This document shows positions 1-12,424 of a stretch of DNA of 64,000 nt, in pieces. Numbering within the stretch: position 1 is the stretch's first letter; every line of letters starts with the position of its first letter. The stretch is from UBA1479 sp002706405. GTDB lineage: Bacteria; Pseudomonadota; Alphaproteobacteria; Rhodospirillales; Casp-alpha2. Both the position numbers and the translations under genes were made by a program. Below the pieces are notes generated by a model. That model was not told the origin of the DNA. It did not search any database and was given only the letters and a program-made list of their open reading frames with translations. The stretch covers positions 1 through 64,000 of the forward strand of contig CAXATO010000004.1 in NCBI GenBank assembly GCA_963972255.1. The letters run 5' to 3'.

Positions 1-1432
1 GTTCCTCGGCCGCGCTGGCGACGGTCTGCACGTTGATCGTCGCTTCCTCGGCCGCCGCCGCGACGGTCGAGGCCTGGGTATGGGCCGCCTGCGACAGATC
101 GGCCGCGGTGCGGGCCGATTCTTCCACCGTGACGACACGTTCCTTCACGAGATCGACCGCGTTTGCGACCTCCTCCTCCAACGCGCTGTTCAAGGCCAGG
201 ACCTCGCCGCGCAACCGGCGGCGGTTGCGGCGTTCCTCGGTTTCCCGCTCCGACGTCATGCGGTGCACTTCCTCGGCATTCTCCTTGAACACTTGGACGG
301 CCGCCGCCATTTCGCCGACTTCCGTTTTCTGGCCAAGGCCGGGAATTTTGACCTCCAGGTTGCCGCCGGCCAGTTCGTTCATGGCGCCGGTGATTTCCAT
401 GATGGGGCCGCGCACGCGGAAATTCAGAAGCCAGTAACTGCCGACGACCAGCAGGGTCAGCATGACCACCGTGACCCACACGCTGATCTGAACCAGATCG
501 CGCACGCCTTCGAGGGTGTCTTCGACCGCCTGTGATTTGGCCGTAAGCTGATCCTTGATCTCGGCCTTGAGGCCGCCGAGGGCGTCGGTCAGGGCGCTGT
601 CGTCGATGCTGAGCGCCTGATCGATATCCTGCGGCGAGGCCCCTTCGCCGGCCTGGGCCAGGACGGCTTCCGCCGCCTTGCCGTAGGCGGCAATGACGCC
701 GAGCAGATCGTCCAGCAGCTTGCCTTCGTTGTCCGAAACGCCGAGGGCCTTATAGGCGGCCGCATCGGCGGTGATGGCGGCGACGTCGGCCTTGAGCCTG
801 TCGGCGATGGCCGCATCACGGCGGATCACCAGGTTCTTGAAATTATGGATCAGGCCGCCGAACCCCAAATGGGCGCGCATGGAGTTGAGAAGCTGCGACT
901 TGCTTTTCTTCGCCCCTTTCTTCTTTTGCCCTTCAGCCGCCTGGGCGAGAACCTTCAAGGCTTCCAGGGCCGGGGCCGGATCGATCTGGATCTTGGCGTC
1001 GATTTCGTCGGGTGCGACGGCATCGAAGGTCAGGGTCTCGATCTCGCCCGCCTGGGCACCATAGACCGTGACGATTTCCTCGAGCGTGCCAAGCGCCGCC
1101 GTCTCCGCATCATTCAGGCCCAGGCCTTCGTAGGTCTTAATCAGGCCCATGGACTTGTCGGTGAACTTCTTGACGTTCTCCAGATACTCATCCGTTTGGC
1201 GCAGCATGTAATCCTTGAAGTTCTCGATCAGGCCGCCGTACCCCATGGCTGATCGGAGATCGCCCAGAAGGCGGATTTTTTCATTTTGCGCTTCCTGGAA
1301 TTCGACCCAGGCCTCGTCGATGGTTTCGACGTTGTTGGTGATTCGGAGCACGTTGGCGACTTGGATGATGCCCGTCACCACGATGGCGATGAGCAGCAGC
1401 CGGCTCGCCGTGCTGATCCGTAGATTGTTCAT
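1..1432 (-). CDS. Methyl-accepting chemotaxis protein, 3' end beyond window
   Basis: Read on the minus strand from ATG at 1432, the frame stays open to the window edge for 477 codons. It has an N-terminal membrane segment (about residues 8-30), a sensor region to about 305, a second membrane helix (about 311-335), a HAMP domain (about 336-390) and the start of the coiled-coil signalling domain, where AAAEEAT- and AEE-type heptads are visible. It should sense a ligand and control the CheA kinase. The sensor region carries the same motif twice: GYGGLIENFKDYMLR at about 64 and GFGGLIHNFKNLVIR at about 190. This suggests an internal duplication. The kinase-contact tip is outside the window. Confidence 0.9.
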   Translation of the reverse strand, partial: MNNLRISTASRLLLIAIVVTGIIQVANVLRITNNVETIDEAWVEFQEAQNEKIRLLGDLRSAMGYGGLIENFKDYMLRQTDEYLENVKKFTDKSMGLIKTYEGLGLNDAETAALGTLEEIVTVYGAQAGEIETLTFDAVAPDEIDAKIQIDPAPALEALKVLAQAAEGQKKKGAKKSKSQLLNSMRAHLGFGGLIHNFKNLVIRRDAAIADRLKADVAAITADAAAYKALGVSDNEGKLLDDLLGVIAAYGKAAEAVLAQAGEGASPQDIDQALSIDDSALTDALGGLKAEIKDQLTAKSQAVEDTLEGVRDLVQISVWVTVVMLTLLVVGSYWLLNFRVRGPIMEITGAMNELAGGNLEVKIPGLGQKTEVGEMAAAVQVFKENAEEVHRMTSERETEERRNRRRLRGEVLALNSALEEEVANAVDLVKERVVTVEESARTAADLSQAAHTQASTVAAAAEEATINVQTVASAAEE

Positions 1433-1867
1433 GATTCCCCCTGTGCTGGGTAGTCGACGCGTTTATTTTTGTTCGGTGATTTGTGGTCGTTGGCCGACCG
1501 GAAAAGACCGGATCGGCCCATAGGTCAGCAGCCGCGCGACCCGGCCCTTGGGCCATGCGCACGCGAAACGGTTCGCCCTCAACAGGCGCCCGCCGGTCGT
1601 CTAAAGGTGATGGCCGTCCTCCCAGAACAGAGCCCTCCCAAGACTTCTCGCGGCTTTGTTAGGCGATGCCCAAGGTTTCGCCCCGGATCATCGACCGCGT
1701 CGAAACTATACCAAACTAAAAAGTCCGCCGCCTACTACGGAGTGTTCCGTAACGCGAAATCAGCCCGGGCGGGCGCCCATCACTCCGTCTCACCCCGGCA
1801 AAAAAAGCAATCAATCTCGCCATTTTTCTCTAGACATAAAGATATCTTTATATGTATATGACGGCTT
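1433..1867. other. Intergenic region, divergent promoters
   Basis: This 435-base gap separates the divergently transcribed chemoreceptor and the methionine operon. I see no convincing gene. Its right end turns AT-rich and holds the palindrome listed at 1836-1851. The rest is GC-rich without clear structure. Confidence 0.6.
1836..1851. promoter_or_regulatory. Palindromic operator, probably SahR-type
   Basis: ATAAAGATATCTTTAT is a perfect 16-base palindrome ending 16 bases before the start of the ArsR-methyltransferase gene. SahR-like ArsR regulators are known to control methionine-cycle genes in Proteobacteria through palindromic sites. Here the site would autoregulate the operon and control metF and metH. 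The palindrome is seen directly; the assignment to this regulator is inferred from position. Confidence 0.7.
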
Positions 1868-2875
1868 ATGAGAACCCTGGACGACACCATGGCCGGCATG
1901 CGCGCGGCAGCGGAACCGACCCGCCTTCGCATTCTGGCGCTTTGCGCCGACGGTGAGCTGACGGTGTCCGAACTGGTGCGCATTCTGGGTCAAAGTCAGC
2001 CGCGCATTTCCCGCCACCTCAAGGTGCTGACCGCCGCCGGCCTGCTTGCCCGCGTGCCGGAAGGCAGCTGGGTGTTCCACCGGCTGGCTCAGGATGGTCC
2101 GCAGACGGACCTGGCGGCGCGCCTGGTCGATCTTGCGCCGCTCGACGACGAGGTATTGGCCCGAGACCGCCAGCGCCTGGTGCAGATCAAGCGCGAACGG
2201 GCCGAAGAGGCGCAACGCTATTTCCGCGAGAACGCGGGACGATGGGACAAGCTGCGTACGCTCCACGTCGACGACGCCGTGGTCGAGAAAGCCATCCTGG
2301 ACCTTGTCCCCGACACCATCGAACGTCATCTGGACCTGGGCACCGGCACGGGGCGCATTCTGGAACTGTTGGCCGGGCGCACGGACTTCGCCCAGGGCGT
2401 CGACCTGTCGCGCGAGATGCTTGCCGTGGCCCGCGCCAATCTGGACAGTGCCGGCCTGAGCCATTGCCAGGTCCGCCAGGCGGACATCACCCAGCTTCCG
2501 TTCCCGGCGGAAACCTTCGATTTGGTGACCCTGCATCAGGTCCTGCACTATCTTGCCGATCCGGTGCGCGCCATTGAATCCGCCGTCGCCATGCTGCGCC
2601 CCAGCGGCATGCTGCTGATCGTCGATTTCGCCCCCCACGAAGAGGAAGCCCTGCGCCGCGACCATCAGCATCGGCGGCTCGGCTTTTCCGATACCCAGGC
2701 CGATACCTGGCTCAAGAGCGCCGGCCTGACCCCGCGCGCCACCCGCCATCTTTCCGGCGATCCCCTGACCGTGACCTTGTGGTCCGCGGTCAAGACGCCT
2801 GCCGGCCACACAGACGCCGCCCAGCCGGTTCTCGCCAAGAGCACCGCCGGCCGTACCTTGGAGACCCCTGCCTGA
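1868..2875 (+). CDS. ArsR-family regulator fused to SAM-dependent methyltransferase (SahR-like)
   Basis: 335 residues. Residues 10-75 form an ArsR winged helix-turn-helix (SQPRISRHLKVLTAAGLL is the recognition region). From about 150 there is a class I methyltransferase fold with the SAM-binding motif LDLGTGTGRILELL. The classic metal-binding cysteines of ArsR are absent, so the ligand is probably S-adenosylhomocysteine or SAM bound in the methyltransferase fold, as proposed for SahR. It is the first gene of an operon: its stop overlaps the metF start by one base (TGATG). Whether the methyltransferase domain is catalytic cannot be told from sequence. Confidence 0.85.
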   Translation: MRTLDDTMAGMRAAAEPTRLRILALCADGELTVSELVRILGQSQPRISRHLKVLTAAGLLARVPEGSWVFHRLAQDGPQTDLAARLVDLAPLDDEVLARDRQRLVQIKRERAEEAQRYFRENAGRWDKLRTLHVDDAVVEKAILDLVPDTIERHLDLGTGTGRILELLAGRTDFAQGVDLSREMLAVARANLDSAGLSHCQVRQADITQLPFPAETFDLVTLHQVLHYLADPVRAIESAVAMLRPSGMLLIVDFAPHEEEALRRDHQHRRLGFSDTQADTWLKSAGLTPRATRHLSGDPLTVTLWSAVKTPAGHTDAAQPVLAKSTAGRTLETPA

Positions 2876-3861
2876 TGCCCAAACCACCCACCGATAACCT
2901 GCGCCAGGTCGCCGCCTTCGGCCGCGCCGCCGTGGCCGGCGGCTCCGTCGCCGCCCCTCTGCCCGACGACGTCGAGGTCTCGTTCGAGTTCTTTCCGCCG
3001 TCAAGCGACGGGGCCGAGGCGAATTTGTGGAACAGCATCCAGCGCCTGGCGCCGCTCAACCCCAAGTATGTGTCCGTGACCTATGGCGCCGGCGGCTCGA
3101 CCCGCGAGCGCACCCATGCCACGGTCAAGCGCCTGCTCGATGAAACGAATCTGCTGCCGGCCGCCCATCTGACCTGCGTCGATGCCACGACCCAGGAGAT
3201 CGATGCCGTCGCCCAGGACTATTGGGACATGGGCGTGCGCCATATCGTCGCGCTGCGCGGCGATCCACAGGATTCCTCGGGCCGCTACACGCCCCATAGC
3301 GGCGGCTATTCTTTCGCCTGCGACCTGGTCGCCGGGCTGCGCCAGATCGGCGACTTCAACATTTCCGTCGGCGCCTATCCGGAAGTGCATCCCGAAGCGC
3401 GCAGCGCCAAGGCCGACATGGACAACCTGAAGCGCAAGATCGACGCCGGCGCCGATCAGGCGATCACCCAGTACTTCTTCGACACGGACGTCTATCTGCG
3501 CTTCGTCGATCAGGCGCGGGCCGCCGGCATCTGGGTGCCGATCATCCCCGGTATCATGCCGATCCACAACTTCACCAAGGTCGCCAACTTCTCCAAGCGT
3601 TGCGGGGCGACGATCCCGCGCTGGCTGGGCGATCTGTTCGACGGCTTGGAGAACGATCCCGAAACGCACAAGCTGGTCGCCGCCTCTCTGGTCGCCGAGC
3701 AATGCCGTACCCTGCACGCCTTCGGCGACAAGCAGTTCCATTTCTATACCCTGAACCAGGCCGATCTCACCTACGCCATCTGCCACATGCTGGGCGTGCG
3801 CCCCAAGCATCCGGTGGGAAGCGATGCCGATGATCGAACGAACAAGAAACAAACAGGCTGA
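2875..3861 (+). CDS. metF: 5,10-methylenetetrahydrofolate reductase
   Basis: 328 residues, slightly longer than E. coli MetF (296). The core VSFEFFPP near residue 25 is the family hallmark, and KRKIDAGADQAITQYFFD with PGIMPI are conserved FAD/folate-site blocks. The enzyme makes 5-methyl-THF, the methyl donor for the MetH encoded next. The ATG at 2875 overlaps the upstream stop, which indicates translational coupling; a longer upstream frame would run through the regulator gene and is unlikely. It belongs to the ArsR-metF-metH methionine operon. Confidence 0.95.
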   Translation: MPKPPTDNLRQVAAFGRAAVAGGSVAAPLPDDVEVSFEFFPPSSDGAEANLWNSIQRLAPLNPKYVSVTYGAGGSTRERTHATVKRLLDETNLLPAAHLTCVDATTQEIDAVAQDYWDMGVRHIVALRGDPQDSSGRYTPHSGGYSFACDLVAGLRQIGDFNISVGAYPEVHPEARSAKADMDNLKRKIDAGADQAITQYFFDTDVYLRFVDQARAAGIWVPIIPGIMPIHNFTKVANFSKRCGATIPRWLGDLFDGLENDPETHKLVAASLVAEQCRTLHAFGDKQFHFYTLNQADLTYAICHMLGVRPKHPVGSDADDRTNKKQTG

Positions 3862-3865
3862 TTTC

Positions 3866-7588
<3,723 letters not shown>

Positions 7589-7693
7589 TTCGGTCGTGCC
7601 GCCGCTTGGAATTCCGAAGCCCCTGGCGCATCATGGCGCCATGATTCGCATCTCCGTGAGCCCCCCGCCCCGTCTTCAAGGCGTCCCCCGGCC

Positions 7694-10465
7694 GTGACCG
7701 CGGCGGGTGGCGCCTATCCGCAGCTTCGCGACGTGCCGACCCTGGTGGTCGGCGTGCGCCATGCGGCCTGGCTGACGCCCGAAGGCGAGATCGAGACCCT
7801 GAGCCCGGCCGAGGCCTCCCGCCGGGTGCGCAAGTCGGGCCGCGTCATGGTCTGTCATGCCAAGGCGACGGCACGGCGCCTCAACCTTCAAAGCATTCGC
7901 GCCCTCGACCTGCTGGAGCTGTTCGCCTTCTGCCGCCCGGCCAAGTTCTGCCTGCCGACGCCGCGCGGCCTGGCCGAGGCCCTGAACCTGGCCCTGCCCG
8001 CCAGCCATGAAGCCGAGGCGGAAATCCTGACGCTCGCCGCCCATCACCTGCTCACCGAATTGCGCGACGAGGGGCGCGGCGACACCGCCGCCATTGCCTG
8101 GTCCATGGGCCGGGGCGGCTGGCCCTGGGCACCTGCCGTGCTGGCGGCCCTGGGGGCGGGGGAAGAACCCCATTCCGCCTCGTCCCGCCGGGGATTGATG
8201 ATCTGGCAACGCCTGCCCGAATGGGAAGACGAAGCCCCGCCGCCGCCGCCCGGCAACCAGCCCGTAGCGGCGACGGAAGCCCGCGCCCAGCTGGCGGTCC
8301 TGTTGGGCCGAGGATCGGAGCAGCGCCCCCAGCAGGCCGATTACGCCGCCGGCGCCACCGCCGCCTTCCTCCCCCGCGACCGCGCCGGGGAGCCCCGCTT
8401 CGTCCTGGCCGAGGCGGGGACCGGCGTGGGCAAGACGCTGGGCTACATCGCGCCGGCCAGTGTCTGGGCCAAAAAGAACCAGGGCACGGTGTGGATTTCA
8501 ACCTTCACCCGCAACCTGCAGCGGCAATTGGATGCGGAGCTCGACCGCCTGTACCCCGACGCGGTGGAGAAGGAACAGAAGGTTGTCGTGCGCAAGGGGC
8601 GGGAAAACTATTTCTGCATTCTGAATTACGAGGAAGCGCTCAACCGATCCCTGCAGACTCCGGGCCCGGCGTCGATCGCGCTGGGACTTTTGGCCCGCTG
8701 GGCGCTGGCGACCCGCGACGGCGACATGGTGGGCGGCGACTTCCCGGCCTGGCTGGCGGACCTCATGGGCACGGGTCTGACCACGGATTTGACGGACACC
8801 CGGGGCGAATGCGTCTATGCCGCCTGCACCCATTACGGCAGATGCTTCATCGAACGCTCCCAGCGCCGCGCCAAACATGCGGAAATCGTGGTCGCCAACC
8901 ATGCCCTGGTGATGATCCAGGCGGCCATGGGCGGGATCGGGTCCGACGACGGCGGCGGTCTGCCCCTGCGCTATGTGTTCGACGAAGGCCACCATCTGTT
9001 CAACGCCGCCGACGGGGCCTTTTCGGCCCATCTGTCCGGGTTCGAGACAGCGGACCTGCGGCGCTGGCTGGTCGGGGCCGAGGAAGGCCAACGATCCCGG
9101 TCGCGCGGTCTGCGGGCCCGCATCGAAGACCTGATTTCCGACGACGACAAGGCCCAGGACGCGCTGGAGGCCGTATTGGCGGCCGCCCGCTGTCTGCCCG
9201 GCCCCGGCTGGCGGCAACGGATCGAGACGAGCCCCCGCGGCCCGTCGGAAGAATTCCTGGCCCGCCTGCGCGCCCAGGTCCTGGCCCGGGCGGAAGACGC
9301 CGACGCCGGCTATTCCCTGGAGTGCGAGCCCCATCCGGCGACGGACGGCCTGTTGGCCGCCGCCGGCGAGCTCGAGGGCGCACTGGCCAAGATGGGCAAG
9401 CCCATGGGCGAGCTGATCGAGCGCCTGGCCGGTAAGCTGGACGACGAGGCCGACAGCCTGGACAGCCAGACCCGCAACCGCATCGAGGCCGTGGCGAAAT
9501 CCCTGGAGCGCCGGGGCCTGGCCCAGATCGCGGCCTGGCGCGACATGCTGAAGGCCCTGAAAAGCGAAACGCCGGAGACTTTCGTCGACTGGTTCGCGGT
9601 CGAACGCCAGTTCGGGCGCGAGGTCGATGTCGCCTTCCACCGCCATTACGTGGACCCGACCCTACCCTTCGCCCGCGACGTGGCCTCGGAAGCGCACGGC
9701 GTGTTGGTGACTTCGGCCACCTTGCGCGACATCACCAACGACGACCGCGACCCGGACGGCGACGGCTGGCCCCAGGCCTCGGCCCGGACGGGGGCCGTGC
9801 ACATGACCCGCCCGGCCCAGCACGTCACCGTGCCCTCGCCCTTCGATTACGGCAAACAGACCCGGGTGCTGGTGGTCGGCGACGTGAACCGCAATTCGGC
9901 CGATCAGGTCTCGGCCGCCTACCGCGAGCTGTTCACCGCGTCGGGCGGCGGGGCGCTGGGCCTGTTCACGGCCATCAACCGGCTCAAGGCCGTGCATCAG
10001 CGCATTGCCGGGCCGCTTGAGGATCTGGACATCCCGCTTTACGCCCAGCATGTGGAACCGCTGGACACCGGCACCCTGATCGACATCTTCCGGGCCGAAG
10101 AGAACGCCTGCCTGCTGGGCACGGACGCCGTGCGCGACGGGGTCGACGTGCCGGGGCGATCGCTCCGGCTCATCGTTTTTGACAGAGTGCCCTGGCCGCG
10201 CCCGGACATCCTGCACAAGGCCCGGCGCAACGCCTTCGGCGGGCGCGATTTTGACGAAGCGCTGACACGGCTCAAGCTGAAGCAGGCCTTCGGGCGGCTG
10301 ATCCGCCGGGCCGGCGACCGGGGCATCTTCGTGATGCTGGACCGGGCCCTGCCGACGCGCCTCGCCGCCGCCTTCCCCGCCGACGTGGACATTCAGCGCA
10401 TCGGCCTGAGCGAGGCCGTGCAGCAGGTGAAGGCGTTCCTGTCGGAAGAGGCCGCGCAGGATTAG
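7694..10465 (+). CDS. DinG/Rad3-type ATP-dependent DNA helicase
   Basis: 923 residues from a GTG start. An N-terminal domain of about 200 residues (opening TLVVGVRHAAWLT) precedes the helicase core. Walker A is AEAGTGVGKT at about 240 and the DExH box is DEGHH at about 428. Cysteines in ENYFC and ECVYAACTHYGRC (about 310-380) fit the iron-sulfur cluster domain of the XPD/DinG family. C-terminal motifs GTDAVRDGVDVPG and QAFGRLIRR fit motifs V and VI. The probable role is unwinding of damaged DNA or R-loops. The N-terminal domain is not one I recognise with certainty. Its end overlaps the convergent transporter gene by 4 bases. Confidence 0.85.
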   Translation: MTAAGGAYPQLRDVPTLVVGVRHAAWLTPEGEIETLSPAEASRRVRKSGRVMVCHAKATARRLNLQSIRALDLLELFAFCRPAKFCLPTPRGLAEALNLALPASHEAEAEILTLAAHHLLTELRDEGRGDTAAIAWSMGRGGWPWAPAVLAALGAGEEPHSASSRRGLMIWQRLPEWEDEAPPPPPGNQPVAATEARAQLAVLLGRGSEQRPQQADYAAGATAAFLPRDRAGEPRFVLAEAGTGVGKTLGYIAPASVWAKKNQGTVWISTFTRNLQRQLDAELDRLYPDAVEKEQKVVVRKGRENYFCILNYEEALNRSLQTPGPASIALGLLARWALATRDGDMVGGDFPAWLADLMGTGLTTDLTDTRGECVYAACTHYGRCFIERSQRRAKHAEIVVANHALVMIQAAMGGIGSDDGGGLPLRYVFDEGHHLFNAADGAFSAHLSGFETADLRRWLVGAEEGQRSRSRGLRARIEDLISDDDKAQDALEAVLAAARCLPGPGWRQRIETSPRGPSEEFLARLRAQVLARAEDADAGYSLECEPHPATDGLLAAAGELEGALAKMGKPMGELIERLAGKLDDEADSLDSQTRNRIEAVAKSLERRGLAQIAAWRDMLKALKSETPETFVDWFAVERQFGREVDVAFHRHYVDPTLPFARDVASEAHGVLVTSATLRDITNDDRDPDGDGWPQASARTGAVHMTRPAQHVTVPSPFDYGKQTRVLVVGDVNRNSADQVSAAYRELFTASGGGALGLFTAINRLKAVHQRIAGPLEDLDIPLYAQHVEPLDTGTLIDIFRAEENACLLGTDAVRDGVDVPGRSLRLIVFDRVPWPRPDILHKARRNAFGGRDFDEALTRLKLKQAFGRLIRRAGDRGIFVMLDRALPTRLAAAFPADVDIQRIGLSEAVQQVKAFLSEEAAQD

Positions 10466-11421
10466 GGCAGCAGCGTGTCCGCGACCTGCGGCAGGGCGAA
10501 GAACGCGCCGATGGTGACCACCGCGATGAGGGTCGAGAACAGGGTCGCCGTCGAGGTACGGCGGATGTAGACCGTCTGCTGCTGGGCCAGGACGAAGCAG
10601 CTCGCGCCCGTCGGCAGGGCTGCCAGCATGACCAGCACGACCAGCCAATCGACGCGCACGTCGAACACATAGGCGCCGAGCACCCAGGTCACCAAGGGGT
10701 GGATCAGAAGCTTGACCACGACCATGACCGAGACCTCGCCCATGCCTTCGGAAATCGGCTTGCCGACCAGGAACAGGCCGAGCGCGAACAAGGCCCCCGG
10801 CCCGGCCGCCGCCCCCAGGACCGTGGCGTAGGTATCGACCGGCACGGGCAGCGTGAGCCCGCCCAAGGACCAGGCCATGCCGATGGCGCAGCCGATGAAC
10901 AGCGGGCTTTTGATCAGGCCCCACAGGGAATCGACGAAGACCTTCGCCAGGGCCTGCCCCGTGCCCTTGCTTTTGCCGGCGGTGATCAGCACCTCGGTCA
11001 CGGTAATGAACACCAGGGTCTGGAACACGGTCGCGATGGCCGCCGGCAGGGCCGCGTCGGGCCCGAAGGCGACGATGGCCAGGGGAATGCCCATGTAGCC
11101 CGTATTGGCGAACACGGAGACCATGGCGAACAGCGACGATTGCGACATGTCGTTCTTGAAGGCCAGGCGCGACAGGAAGTAGGCGCCCGCGAAGGTCACC
11201 CCGTTGCCGCCCAGATAGGCCAGAATGAAGGGCCAGTCGAAAATGGTCGCGGCATCCACCCGGGCCATGGAATGGCCGAGCAGCACCGGCAGCGCTACGT
11301 AATAGACGAACCGGTTCAGCGCATCCGTCGACGACGGCCCCATGACGCCCGCGCGCCCGGCCAGATACCCCGACAGGATGATCGCGAACACGGGCAGGAC
11401 GACGTTGAGGACGGGTTCCAT
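10462..11421 (-). CDS. AEC-family (auxin efflux carrier-like) transporter
   Basis: 319 residues, almost entirely hydrophobic with about 10 predicted membrane helices. The opening VLNVVLPVFAIILSGYLAGR and a late ALPTGASCFVLAQQ with a mid-membrane cysteine are typical of the AEC family. Bacterial members export or take up small organic acids such as malate; the substrate here is unknown. It is transcribed toward the helicase, with a 4-base overlap of the stop codons, and away from the dehydrogenase gene at 11512. Confidence 0.85.
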   Translation of the reverse strand: MEPVLNVVLPVFAIILSGYLAGRAGVMGPSSTDALNRFVYYVALPVLLGHSMARVDAATIFDWPFILAYLGGNGVTFAGAYFLSRLAFKNDMSQSSLFAMVSVFANTGYMGIPLAIVAFGPDAALPAAIATVFQTLVFITVTEVLITAGKSKGTGQALAKVFVDSLWGLIKSPLFIGCAIGMAWSLGGLTLPVPVDTYATVLGAAAGPGALFALGLFLVGKPISEGMGEVSVMVVVKLLIHPLVTWVLGAYVFDVRVDWLVVLVMLAALPTGASCFVLAQQQTVYIRRTSTATLFSTLIAVVTIGAFFALPQVADTLLP

Positions 11422-11511
11422 GGAGGCTCCGGAAAGGATCGGGGGCTTGACCGGCGAGCGGTGGCCCTCCCATAACGGGTGCGCTGTTATTTATAAAGGG
11501 GAGAGTTACGG

Positions 11512-12414
11512 ATGACCAATTTGGCGGGACGGACGATCGGCTTCATCGGGCTGGGCCTGATGGGCAGGCCCATGGCGCGGAACCTGATGCAGGCCGGGGC
11601 GAAGCTGGTCATCACCAACCGCTCGCAAGGCGTCATCGAGGAGCTTTCCAAGGAAGGCATGACACCGGCGGCAAGCCCCCGCGCCGCGGCGGAAGCCGCC
11701 GATATCGTCATCTGCATGCTGTCGGACACCCCGGCCCTGGAACAGGTTCTGATGGGGCAGGACGGCGTGTTCGCCGCCGCCAACCTTCAGGGCAAGCTGG
11801 TCGTCGACATGGGCACGTCGAAGCTGCTGGTCACGCGCATGCTGGCGGCCAAGGCCCAGGAACTGGGCGCCGATTATGTGGATGCCCCCGTGTCCGGCGG
11901 CACCCTGGGCGCCGAAGCCGGGAACCTGACGATCATGGCCGGCGGCAGCGACGCGGCCTTCGACCGGGCCCTGCCGGTGCTTCAAGTGCTGGGCGGCAAG
12001 ATCACCCATGTCGGCCCGACGGGAGCCGGGCAGGTCGCCAAGGCGGCCAATCAGGTCATTGTCGGGCTCAACATCGGGGCCGTCGCCGAGGCCCTGTCCC
12101 TGGCCCAGGCGGCGGGGGTCGATCCGGGCAAGGTTCGCGAGGCGCTCGGCGGCGGGTTCGCGGATTCGCGCATTCTGGAGGTTCACGGCCAGCGCATGGT
12201 GGAAGGCAAGTTCACCCCCGGTGCGCGCTGCCCGATCCAAAGGAAGGACATGGACCAGGCGATGGAACTGGCAGACCACCTGGGCATCGAACTGCCCGCG
12301 ACGGCACTCAGCCGCGATCTGTACGACCGGGTGATTGCCGCCGGTGACGGCGGCCTGGATCACGCGGGCCTGATCCGCGCCATCCGCCCGGACTGGCCGG
12401 TGAACGAGCGATAG
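11512..12414 (+). CDS. NAD(P)-dependent beta-hydroxyacid dehydrogenase (3-hydroxyisobutyrate dehydrogenase family)
   Basis: 300 residues. The Rossmann motif GFIGLGLMGRPMARNLM lies at 10-26, the substrate loop DAPVSGGTLGAE at about 124, and the catalytic-lysine block GQVAKAANQ at about 175. Such enzymes oxidise 3-hydroxyisobutyrate or reduce tartronate semialdehyde or succinic semialdehyde. The exact substrate is not decidable. A good ribosome site (GGGGAG) precedes the ATG. The gene stands alone between divergent and convergent neighbours. Confidence 0.88.
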   Translation: MTNLAGRTIGFIGLGLMGRPMARNLMQAGAKLVITNRSQGVIEELSKEGMTPAASPRAAAEAADIVICMLSDTPALEQVLMGQDGVFAAANLQGKLVVDMGTSKLLVTRMLAAKAQELGADYVDAPVSGGTLGAEAGNLTIMAGGSDAAFDRALPVLQVLGGKITHVGPTGAGQVAKAANQVIVGLNIGAVAEALSLAQAAGVDPGKVREALGGGFADSRILEVHGQRMVEGKFTPGARCPIQRKDMDQAMELADHLGIELPATALSRDLYDRVIAAGDGGLDHAGLIRAIRPDWPVNER

Positions 12415-12424
12415 GGCAGACGCC

